From: JBMNOZ01 sp050943335
GTDB lineage: Bacteria > Bacillota > Desulfitobacteriia > Desulfitobacteriales > Syntrophobotulaceae
Assembly (NCBI GenBank): GCA_050943335.1
Contig: JBMNOZ010000003.1
Coordinates: forward strand, 46,647 to 110,646
Length of the DNA: 64,000 nt
Reading direction: 5' to 3'
How positions within the stretch are numbered: position 1 is the first letter of the stretch; each line of letters begins with the position of its first letter. Made by a program: the position numbers and the translations under genes. The notes below the pieces were generated by a model, which worked only from the letters and a program-made list of their open reading frames with translations, was not told the origin of the DNA and did no database searches. Below, piece by piece: positions 43,063 to 50,361 of the stretch.

Positions 43063-43845
43063 TTATTTGCCCGTCTCAAAACGGAACTTTTGTTCAGGGT
43101 CAACAATAGCTAAAACACGGACGATGCATCCTTCGCCACCGGCAAAGCGCCAAGGCATAGCGATGAAGAAGCAGCGTTTGCCTGTAACTTTATCGATGTC
43201 GCCGCCCACGTTTTCAATGCCAGGAATACCACCTTTAACCATCAGGTTTTTATGAGCATCTTCCCAAAGGGGAAAATCTACTTTAGGATCGCGCCCGAAT
43301 TCTTGTTTCCACTCTTCAATTAAATGTGGATGAGTGGGTCCAAGACCGTGGTCAACTAATTTCGTCGCCATAGGATGGTCATTAGCCTGACATCCATAGC
43401 CTACGAGCTTAACTTTTTTATCTACCAGCCACTGAGCACCGGCACCGCTGATGCCGCAACCATAGGAGAAGTACTCGTCAGTGTCGGCCCACTTGCGATG
43501 GAAACCGGTGTTAATAATGACGATATCCCCTTCTTGAATTTTCGGAGTGGCGTTTTCCAGATCCTCAGGAGTGATTATCCCCCATTTGCCTTTAGGAATT
43601 GAAACGCAAACGCCGGTTCCAGCCAGTCTCCACAGGGGATAGCCCATAATATCTGGAGTGTTCTCTGTAACGTGTAGCGGGGCATCCATATGGGTACAAC
43701 GGTGCATAATACCTTCCCATCTAACTTGGTAAACCCCGTCTTTAGCATGGAATTTGTCAATACTTATGTTAACGCCGGGAGATGAAGGCCATTCCGGCAT
43801 AAACTGATGAAAGGTATGGCTTAAATTATAAATTTTAAGACTCAT
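43063..43845 (-). CDS. Cyclase-family protein 2, candidate dihydrophloroglucinol cyclohydrolase component
   Basis: 260 residues of the kynurenine-formamidase-like cyclase family. The metal motif HxGTHxDxPxH reads HRCTHMDAPLH near 48-58, with Gly replaced by Cys but Asp and all His kept. Later conserved parts are EGDIVIINTGFHRKWAD and GGDIDKVTGKRCFFIAMPWRF. Family members hydrolyse C-C or C-N bonds; ring opening of dihydrophloroglucinol fits the cluster. Follows cyclase 1 after 22 bases. Confidence 0.82.
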   Translation of the reverse strand: MSLKIYNLSHTFHQFMPEWPSSPGVNISIDKFHAKDGVYQVRWEGIMHRCTHMDAPLHVTENTPDIMGYPLWRLAGTGVCVSIPKGKWGIITPEDLENATPKIQEGDIVIINTGFHRKWADTDEYFSYGCGISGAGAQWLVDKKVKLVGYGCQANDHPMATKLVDHGLGPTHPHLIEEWKQEFGRDPKVDFPLWEDAHKNLMVKGGIPGIENVGGDIDKVTGKRCFFIAMPWRFAGGEGCIVRVLAIVDPEQKFRFETGK

Positions 43846-43867
43846 GTTCTTACTCCTCTCTAATATT

Positions 43868-44674
43868 TTACTCGTTACCGGAATCGATACGGAGGTTGCC
43901 GGAAGGATCGATCATAGCCACGAACCTGACCGGACAGGCATCACCTTTTTCAAATTTCCACGGGGTGGCAACAAAGGTAGCCCGCTTGCCTAATAAGAGG
44001 TCAACATCCCCTCCGACTTGCTCAATAGTCGGAATTCCGGCCGCTAAAAGGGTTTTATGAGCCGCATACCATTCTCCATGTTCTTTCTTAGGATCCAAGC
44101 CAGTGGCTTTACGATATTCATCGGCTAACCGTTTCATGGTGGGGCCGCCACGATGGGGTCCTAAGGATGTTGCCAAGGGATGGTCGATTTGTTGAGTGTC
44201 AACAGCGACTAATTTGCACTCTTTTTTAACGAGCCATTCAGCGGCGTCTTTCGAGAGTCCAGGGCTCTCGCCAAAATACTCTAAGGAGTCAGAGTATTTG
44301 TGATGCCAGCCAGTAACGATTACTACAATGTCTCCCTGCTGGACTTCTGGTTTAGCGGCTTCCAAGTCGGCAGCGGTAATCACTTCATAGCTACCCTTAG
44401 GAATGCTAAGAACAACACCGTTGCCAAAGAAACGATCTTCAGGAATCTCCGAAAGATCTGCCCCTTTTTGAATCAAATGTATAGGGGCGTTCATATGTGT
44501 TCCGGTGTGCATTACAGTGTTGATCTTCCAAGCCAGAACACCGTGCTGGGCGTGTTTCACGGCCCGGTGCATCTTCACGTCATCTTGTCCGGGATAAGAT
44601 GGCACACCATGTCCCCAGACATGACTGAGTTCCAACAATTGCAGTCCTGAATAGGGGTCGGTAACAAATGACAT
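43868..44674 (-). CDS. Cyclase-family protein 1, candidate dihydrophloroglucinol cyclohydrolase component
   Basis: 268 residues from ATG 44674, 8 bases after AAAGGAG; the longer frame to 44773 runs through the leader and lacks a ribosome site. The motif reads HTGTHMNAPIHL, with the usual Asp replaced by Asn. GDIVVIVTGWHHKYSDS and GGDVDLLLGKRATFVATPWKF match cyclase 2. Clearly paralogous to the next gene, so the two may form a hetero-oligomer or act on different ring products. Confidence 0.82.
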   Translation of the reverse strand: MSFVTDPYSGLQLLELSHVWGHGVPSYPGQDDVKMHRAVKHAQHGVLAWKINTVMHTGTHMNAPIHLIQKGADLSEIPEDRFFGNGVVLSIPKGSYEVITAADLEAAKPEVQQGDIVVIVTGWHHKYSDSLEYFGESPGLSKDAAEWLVKKECKLVAVDTQQIDHPLATSLGPHRGGPTMKRLADEYRKATGLDPKKEHGEWYAAHKTLLAAGIPTIEQVGGDVDLLLGKRATFVATPWKFEKGDACPVRFVAMIDPSGNLRIDSGNE

Positions 44675-44780
44675 ATTCATTTCTCCTTTATTGTATAATT
44701 TTCTTTTTCCCGTGACTTCACTTGGGTACAGAGGAAAAAGTTCCGAGAACAGTGGTTTGTAAATAACTACCATTGCAAAA

Positions 44781-44874
44781 AAGCCCGACTATCTATAGGC
44801 GTATTAAAGACGCATATAAAGAGCTAGGCTTGTCTGCTAGTCTAGCGAGTTTTTCGTTATCATACCCAAGCTGC
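44781..44874 (-). promoter_or_regulatory. Conserved leader element, copy 4 (cyclase operon)
   Basis: Minus-strand reading: GCAGCTTGGGTATGATAACG, a short core, CAAGCCTAGCTC (44821-44832), then a long hairpin with inner GCG/CGC stem closed by AGTCGGGCTTTTTT. The six-T run makes this copy a convincing intrinsic terminator. It is in the 342-base gap 44675-45016, about 107 bases before the cyclase start; the rest of the gap holds the promoter below. Confidence 0.82.
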
Positions 44875-44916
44875 TTATGCTAGGCCTGTTCGAGCCTCGC
44901 ACCTTTACTTTAATTC

Positions 44917-44945
44917 ATTATAGCATGCTCGATATTCGTAAACAA
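44917..44945 (-). promoter_or_regulatory. Promoter of the cyclase operon
   Basis: Minus-strand TTGTTT (44940-44945), 17-base spacer, TATAAT (44917-44922), so leader copy 4 is transcribed. Resembles the promoter at 43013-43041 in -35 and -10 sequence. Confidence 0.72.
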
Positions 44946-45016
44946 GGAAATTTTACAACCCGGTTTCTGCCCTTATTTAGGTTCTTATAGTTTTCCTACT
45001 CTACATCTTGAAATTT

Positions 45017-46507
45017 TTAAGTACCGCAAAAAGTGCGATAAGGGCTGCAAGTTGGCGGCGGCAAAGTAGTGTATTCCACCTGGTCAGGGGAATAAGCATA
45101 GGGGTTGGCAAGTACAGCCAGAAAACGATCCAGTAGACTGTAGTCCCCTTCTTCGACAGCGGCTTTTAGAGCCTCTTCCACCCGGTGGTTCCGAGGTATT
45201 ACAGCCGGGTTGGCATTTTTCATCAATTGGAGAGCTCTCTTTCCCTGCTGTTTTTGAAGTCTCTCCTGCCAACGTTTTGCCCAGGAAATGAATTCCGCGG
45301 TAGCAAACAATGTTGTATCTTCTAAGTTTTTTAGATTCGAAAAATTTCTTTTTAAAGTTAAAGCCCGGAAAGTATTCGTATAGTCTGCTTTATATTTTTG
45401 CATAAGGCTTAAAAGATCCGTAAACAAAAGCTCATCCCCTGTTTCTTCGTCATAAATCCCTAACTTGGCCCTCATTCCCTGCAACCAGTTCTGACGGTAT
45501 AAATCCGCAAACTCTTCCAGCGCCGTCAGTGCTAGTTGCTGCGCCTGATCTTGATCAGAATGAAGAAGAGGTAAAAGGGTTTCCGCAAAGCGCGTTAGAT
45601 TCCAAAGCGCTATTTGCGGTTGGTTTCCATAGGCATAACGCCCATACCGGTCAATGGAACTGAATACTGTCGCCGGATCATAGGTATCCATAAAAGCACA
45701 GGGACCATAATCAATGGTTTCCCCGCTTAGGGCCATATTATCGGTGTTCATCACGCCGTGAACAAAACCTACCAACTGCCACTTTGCAATCAGAGTTGCC
45801 TGGCGCTTAATCACTTCTCTTAATAATTCAAGATAGCGGTTCTCAGCAGCCTGAGCTTCGGGAAAATGTCTCTGCAAAGTATAATCTGCCAAAATTCGCA
45901 GATCTTCCAAAGAACCCCAATTAGCAAGGTGCTGGAAAGTTCCAACGCGGATATGGCTAGTTGCCACTCTGGTTAGAATTGCCCCGGGGAGTACTTTTTC
46001 CCGATATACCGGCTCGCCTGTCGTCACTACCGCCAGGCTACGGGTAGTAGGAATCCCTAAAGCGTGCATTGCTTCGCTGATAAGATATTCCCGCAACATG
46101 GGTCCGAGAGCGGCCCGGCCATCACCCCCCCGGGAGTAAGGTGTTTTTCCCGAACCTTTAAGCTGAATATCAAAACGTTCTCCTTGGGGAGTTATCTGTT
46201 CACCTATCAAAATCGCCCTTCCATCCCCCAGCATGGTAAAATAGCCGAACTGATGTCCGCCGTAGGCTTGGGCCAAAGGTTGAGCCCCGTCGGGAACCAG
46301 GTTCCCGGCCAGGACCGCCACCCCTTCCTCCTTTTGCAAGGCTTGGACGGAAAAGCCTAAAGATTCAGCCAAAGGAGAATTCAAGATAACTAACTCTGGA
46401 GCGCGCACAGGAGTAGGATCGATTTTGCTAAAAAATGATTCCGGGAGGCGAGCGTAGCTATTATCAAAATTCCAGCCGACTTCGGTTTTTATCATTGTTT
46501 TGGCCAC
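45017..46507 (-). CDS. selO: Protein adenylyltransferase SelO (YdiU family)
   Basis: 496 residues starting at GTG with GGAGG 10 bases upstream. The pseudokinase-like SelO pattern is clear: YGGHQFGYFTMLGDGRAILIGE, QLKGSGKTPYSRGGDGRAALGPMLREYLISEAM, GVMNTDNMALSGETIDYGPCAFMD. SelO enzymes transfer AMP to Ser/Thr/Tyr of proteins, linked to redox stress. The C-terminus SPYRTFCGT ends in the conserved Cys region. Not obviously linked to the catabolic genes downstream. Confidence 0.93.
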   Translation of the reverse strand: MAKTMIKTEVGWNFDNSYARLPESFFSKIDPTPVRAPELVILNSPLAESLGFSVQALQKEEGVAVLAGNLVPDGAQPLAQAYGGHQFGYFTMLGDGRAILIGEQITPQGERFDIQLKGSGKTPYSRGGDGRAALGPMLREYLISEAMHALGIPTTRSLAVVTTGEPVYREKVLPGAILTRVATSHIRVGTFQHLANWGSLEDLRILADYTLQRHFPEAQAAENRYLELLREVIKRQATLIAKWQLVGFVHGVMNTDNMALSGETIDYGPCAFMDTYDPATVFSSIDRYGRYAYGNQPQIALWNLTRFAETLLPLLHSDQDQAQQLALTALEEFADLYRQNWLQGMRAKLGIYDEETGDELLFTDLLSLMQKYKADYTNTFRALTLKRNFSNLKNLEDTTLFATAEFISWAKRWQERLQKQQGKRALQLMKNANPAVIPRNHRVEEALKAAVEEGDYSLLDRFLAVLANPYAYSPDQVEYTTLPPPTCSPYRTFCGT

Positions 46508-46544
46508 TGTTCTTTATCCTCCATTTCTCTATTTGACCCTAAAT

Positions 46545-46594
46545 CTTCAATTAAATAAAAAACCATAGAACATTAACTGATATTCTATGGTTTT
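46545..46594 (-). terminator. Strong hairpin with T tract in the selO leader
   Basis: AAAACCATAGAA and TTCTATGGTTTT form a 12-bp stem; on the minus strand it is followed by TTTATTTAATT. Since selO starts 38 bases further on, this is either an attenuator or the end of a short minus-strand RNA coming from 46595-46780. Confidence 0.65.
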
Positions 46595-46780
46595 AGTGTT
46601 TGGTTTTATGTTTTTTCTATGCAAAAAGAAAAAAGACACGCGGATGGGCCTCATCCCACTCTATTGATAGGCTGCTAACTGCCCGGGATTCATAATAAAT
46701 TATGGGACTGTCGGAACACCCTTTCTATCATGGTCTGAATATATTGGAATTACCGATCATCTCTCTGAAAGGTGGTAAGC
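46595..46780. other. Unassigned intergenic region, possible structured leader or small RNA
   Basis: No coding potential seen. Contains GGATGGGCCTCATCC (46642-46656 region), CCCGGGATTC and ATAATAAATTAT, and lies between divergent selO and metallophosphoesterase genes. GGATG/CATCC followed on the minus strand by TTTTTTCTTTTT is a weak terminator. I could not match it to a known RNA family. Confidence 0.35.
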
Positions 46781-47677
46781 ATGAGTACTATAAAACGAGT
46801 AAATAAAGTTTTTCAAACCGCCAAGAGAATCCCTATCGATGACTCCTCCAAATTAATTCTAATGAGCGATGTTCACAGAGGGGATGGGAGCTGGGCCGAT
46901 GATTTTTTTAGAAATGAAAACCTTTATTATGGGGCTTTATCCCATTATTTTAAAGAAGGTTTTACCTATATCGAACTTGGTGACGGCGATGAACTGTGGA
47001 AATTTAAAAAGATGGCTGATATTATTACTGTGCATAAGGATACCTTTTTATTGTTGAAAAAGTTCCATGATGAAGGAAGGCTTTATTTACTTTTCGGTAA
47101 TCATGATATGATTAAATGCAAGAAGAAATTTGTAGATAAATGCTTGAATCGTTACTATGATCTGCAAATCAAGGAACATGAACCTCTATTTGAAAATATA
47201 ACAATCCATGAAGGTATTGTTTTAGAGTATCAGGATTTTAAAAAGAGAATCCTTTTGATCCACGGTCATCAAGGTAGTATTTTGGACTATACCTTTTGGG
47301 GTTTAAGAAGGTTTTTAGTCCGCTATATTTGGAAAGAACTGGAGTTATTCGGTTTCAATGATCCCACCAGTGCCGCCAAAAACTATCGGAAAAAAGACAC
47401 TATCGAAAATAATCTTACTAAATGGGTGATGGAAAAAAACCAAATGTTGATTACAGGTCACACCCACCGCCCCATGTTGCCCAAATCAAATCAACCCCTT
47501 TATTTTAACACCGGTAGCTGTGTGCATCCCCGTTCTATTACGGGGATAGAAATTGAAGAAGGAAAGATCACCCTTGTAAAATGGAAAGTTGTCACAAAGG
47601 AAGATGGTTCCTTGCATATAGGTAGAGAGGTTTTAGCGGGACCTCGGGCTTTATCGGAGTGTTTAGGAGAAGCTTAA
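46781..47677 (+). CDS. Calcineurin-like metallophosphoesterase
   Basis: 298 residues from ATG 46781 with AAAGGTGG just upstream. The dinuclear metal motifs appear in order: MSDVHRGDG near 30, ELGDGDELW near 68, LFGNHDM near 106, LIHGHQG near 167 and ITGHTHRP near 226. It resembles UDP-diacylglucosamine-hydrolase-like and other orphan phosphoesterases of Firmicutes. Substrate unknown. Confidence 0.88.
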   Translation: MSTIKRVNKVFQTAKRIPIDDSSKLILMSDVHRGDGSWADDFFRNENLYYGALSHYFKEGFTYIELGDGDELWKFKKMADIITVHKDTFLLLKKFHDEGRLYLLFGNHDMIKCKKKFVDKCLNRYYDLQIKEHEPLFENITIHEGIVLEYQDFKKRILLIHGHQGSILDYTFWGLRRFLVRYIWKELELFGFNDPTSAAKNYRKKDTIENNLTKWVMEKNQMLITGHTHRPMLPKSNQPLYFNTGSCVHPRSITGIEIEEGKITLVKWKVVTKEDGSLHIGREVLAGPRALSECLGEA

Positions 47678-47718
47678 AAAAGTTGTTGCCGTTGAAATTA
47701 GACGGCAACAACTTTTTT
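47676..47718. terminator. Bidirectional terminator
   Basis: AAAAAAGTTGTTGCCGT and ACGGCAACAACTTTTTT form a 17-bp stem, with T tracts in both directions, between the convergent phosphoesterase and DUF364 genes. Confidence 0.9.
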
Positions 47719-48462
47719 GAACATATATTGACTTAAATAACTAACCCCGCAAGCCCGGGAGATTCCTTTGAAAATTTCTTCTTTATAGTTCTTATCCCAT
47801 TGGGCACCTGCCAGCCTGGTTATCCTGCTTTCTTTAAAACCTTCCGGAAACATCGGCGTTGAAGGGCCGTACATCACAATTTCCCGGGCCTTAGTACACA
47901 TACCCAATAAGCTGTCAATGCTTTTATTAATAGTAGTAGTGCCCGAGAGAATTACCGCCTCACAAGTGGGGAGTAAATCCTTTTGACGGTCCAGGGGATA
48001 AACTTTCGATTTATCCCCATGAAGTGAAACCCCTTCATCAAAGACAATCAGTTTTTTAACAACCTTGGTTAGTTTTTCTGCTACCGGAGGTAGCAAGCCG
48101 ATCATCCCTACAGTGTCGTTTTCACCGGCTACCAATCCGAAAGGCAAGCCTTTTCCTTTATCCGCAGGGAGATCCAAAGCAGAGGAAGCCGCTCCCAAAG
48201 TTGCTGAGGCAATTGCTCTTTGAAGGTTGTCCTTACCGGTAACTGCCCAGTCAGCAATCTCTAGGGCGGGCTTTCCTATTAATTCTTGGGCATAAGGAAA
48301 AGCCGAACAACCTTGAGGTAGCGCCGATCGCAAGACATAGGAAACTCCAACCTCCCCATTATCCAACTCTACTGCTAACAGAGAGATCCCAACCACCAGA
48401 TCTTTCAGGTATCTGTCTTTTAAATAAGGCCGGGCTGACTGCAGGACTTTAGCCATAATCAT
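47698..48462 (-). CDS. DUF364-type protein, putative metal-chelation domain
   Basis: 254 residues from ATG 48462 (AGGAGG 7 bases upstream), not from 48513, which overlaps nothing useful. The pattern LGAASSALD, VGMIGLLPPV, AVILSGTTTINKSIDSLL, EIVMYGPSTPMFPEGFKESRITRLAGAQW matches DUF364/DUF4213 proteins proposed to bind heavy metals or metal complexes in Mo- and siderophore-linked loci. Located 22 bases after the phosphate transporter gene. Function not established. Confidence 0.75.
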   Translation of the reverse strand: MIMAKVLQSARPYLKDRYLKDLVVGISLLAVELDNGEVGVSYVLRSALPQGCSAFPYAQELIGKPALEIADWAVTGKDNLQRAIASATLGAASSALDLPADKGKGLPFGLVAGENDTVGMIGLLPPVAEKLTKVVKKLIVFDEGVSLHGDKSKVYPLDRQKDLLPTCEAVILSGTTTINKSIDSLLGMCTKAREIVMYGPSTPMFPEGFKESRITRLAGAQWDKNYKEEIFKGISRACGVSYLSQYMFKKVVAV

Positions 48463-48484
48463 TTTATAGCCTCCTTTCTCTTCT

Positions 48485-50149
48485 TTACCGCTCACCGATC
48501 GCATAGCTAGCAATGTTTACAGCGTGGTCACCGATTCGCTCTAAGTTACTAAGAATATCCAAGTAAACTGCTCCATTACTGCCGCTGCAAGTTCCTTCAT
48601 TCAATCTTTGGATATGTTTTTTCCGTAAAATTCGTTCTAATTCATCGATTCCATCATCCAACTGAATAACTTCCTCCGACAACTGAACATCCTCGGTCTT
48701 TAAAGCTGTTAAAGATAGGGCAAAAATTTCTTGCACCTTTTGAATCATATGTCTCAAATCGCTTAGCGCCTCATCTGAGAATCTAACTCTATGCTCAATC
48801 GCATAGTCGGTAAGTTCGATTAAATTATCAGCATGATCGGCCACCCGCTCCATATCCCCGATAACCTGCAGAATTACATACCTCTGGCGAGATAATTTTG
48901 GAGTTATGCTTTTGCCGGCTGTAGCTTTAAGAACATATTGGGTGATCTCATTTTCAAATTGATCCGCGGCATCTTCCAATTGTTTGGCCAAATTCTTATT
49001 GTCCGCTTTATGGTCAAAAAAGTATTCACTGGCTTGCTTTACTGCCTCGGCGGCGATATTTCCCATGCGCAAGGTTTCCCGGCTGGCATTAGCCAAGGCT
49101 ACGGAAGGATTACCAAAAAAGCGGGGTTCGAGATATTTAACTTGAACATCAATTTCTTCCTGCTTCCCGGGAATAAGCTTGGTTACAATCCTGGCTATGA
49201 CAGCTATAAAGGGCAGTTGAATTGCAGTATTAGTGATATTAAACATCCCATGGGTTTGAGCAATCTGGTGTTTAAAATTTAGGGCTTCCCAACCCCCTTC
49301 AAACCCGGGAAGGATAAAGGCAAATCCATCTGTAACTAGACGGACCACCTCCGTAAAAATTCCCAAATAAAAAAGGGGAAGGAAAATCATAGTGCCGATT
49401 ACATTAAACATACAATGAGTAAGAGCTGCTCTCCGAGCCGCTACACTGGCTCCAATTCCCGCAAGAAGTGCGGTTATAGTGGTGCCGATATTATCCCCGA
49501 ATAAAATTGGCACCGCTTGAAAATAGGTTACTACCCCTTGATTGCCTAGTTCTTGAAGCACGCCGATGGTGGCAGTACTGCTCTGCACAATAGCAGTAAA
49601 CACAGTTCCTATTAAAACCCCTAAAAGAGCATTATTTTCCACATTGCTCATCATATTAATAAAAAACGGGGAATCTTTTAAGGGGTTTAAACCCGTGCCC
49701 ATAATATCCATCCCGTAAAAAAGAAGGCCGAAGCCGAGAAGGAACTGGCCGATATAGTTTAAACGTTTATTCTTGGCAAAGAATAAAAGAATTACTCCCA
49801 AGGCTATTATTGGGAAAGAATAATCGCTTAGTTTAAAACCGATCAAATAAGCAGTTAAGGTAGTTCCGATATTCGCCCCCATAATAATCCCCATCGCCTG
49901 TCGTAAACTAAGAAGCCCGGCGTTAACCAGTCCTACCGTAAGCACTGTTGTGCCGCTACTGCTTTGAATAAGCCCTGTGACCAAGGCCCCTGTAACAACT
50001 CCCCGCAAGGGAGTCTTAGTCCCTTTCTCCAGGATTAAACGCAGGCGATCCCCGGCTACTGACTGCAATCCGTCGGACATAGACTTGATTCCAAATAAAA
50101 ATAGACCTAATCCGCCTAAGAAAGCGAATAACATCTCTATACCGCTCAT
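48485..50149 (-). CDS. Na+/phosphate cotransporter with PhoU-like C-terminal domain
   Basis: 554 residues. Two NptA/PF02690-type repeats carry the QSSS signatures (GLIQSSSGTTVLTVG near 58 and TAIVQSSSTATIGVL near 182) within about eight helices; residues about 345-554 are PhoU-like helices (LRMGNIAAEAVKQASEYF, DMERVADHADNL, LERIGDHAVNIASYA). It imports phosphate or similar anions with Na+, with the PhoU part probably regulatory. Confidence 0.9.
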   Translation of the reverse strand: MSGIEMLFAFLGGLGLFLFGIKSMSDGLQSVAGDRLRLILEKGTKTPLRGVVTGALVTGLIQSSSGTTVLTVGLVNAGLLSLRQAMGIIMGANIGTTLTAYLIGFKLSDYSFPIIALGVILLFFAKNKRLNYIGQFLLGFGLLFYGMDIMGTGLNPLKDSPFFINMMSNVENNALLGVLIGTVFTAIVQSSTATIGVLQELGNQGVVTYFQAVPILFGDNIGTTITALLAGIGASVAARRAALTHCMFNVIGTMIFLPLFYLGIFTEVVRLVTDGFAFILPGFEGGWEALNFKHQIAQTHGMFNITNTAIQLPFIAVIARIVTKLIPGKQEEIDVQVKYLEPRFFGNPSVALANASRETLRMGNIAAEAVKQASEYFFDHKADNKNLAKQLEDAADQFENEITQYVLKATAGKSITPKLSRQRYVILQVIGDMERVADHADNLIELTDYAIEHRVRFSDEALSDLRHMIQKVQEIFALSLTALKTEDVQLSEEVIQLDDGIDELERILRKKHIQRLNEGTCSGSNGAVYLDILSNLERIGDHAVNIASYAIGER

Positions 50150-50312
50150 CTACAAATCATCCTTAATTTGTTAAAATTTTTTACACCTCAATCATTATAT
50201 AAAAGTTTGCCAATGAATGTCTAGTTAAGCCAAATTTTCAGAATGTTTGCCAAATGCTCTTTGAACCAAAAAGGCACAAATAAAAAGCGGTTTCAAAATA
50301 AATGCCTGCTTA

Positions 50313-50321
50313 TGTTATACT
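50313..50321 (+). promoter_or_regulatory. Extended -10 promoter candidate
   Basis: TG-N-TATACT (50313-50321) about 40 bases before the 1364-residue gene; no good -35. The rest of the 212-base gap 50150-50361 shows nothing. Confidence 0.45.
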
Positions 50322-50361
50322 GTAATTAAGTTGAGTGCTTTATTCTTAGGAGCTAATTAAA

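Noticed and set aside
43868..44773. Longer cyclase 1 start at 44773
   Set aside because: It would place leader sequence in the coding region, has no ribosome site, and adds an N-terminus lacking in the paralogue; ATG 44674 has AAAGGAG at correct spacing.
30731..44874. The four repeated leaders as insertion-sequence ends or a dispersed palindromic repeat such as REP/BIME
   Set aside because: All four have the same orientation as the downstream genes, fixed spacing of two separate conserved blocks, promoters upstream in at least two cases, and no flanking duplications.
30731..44874. ANTAR-type dual hexaloop antiterminator
   Set aside because: The copies do not show two consecutive stems with conserved six-base A--G-- loops; sequence conservation lies in the single-stranded-looking 5' block instead.
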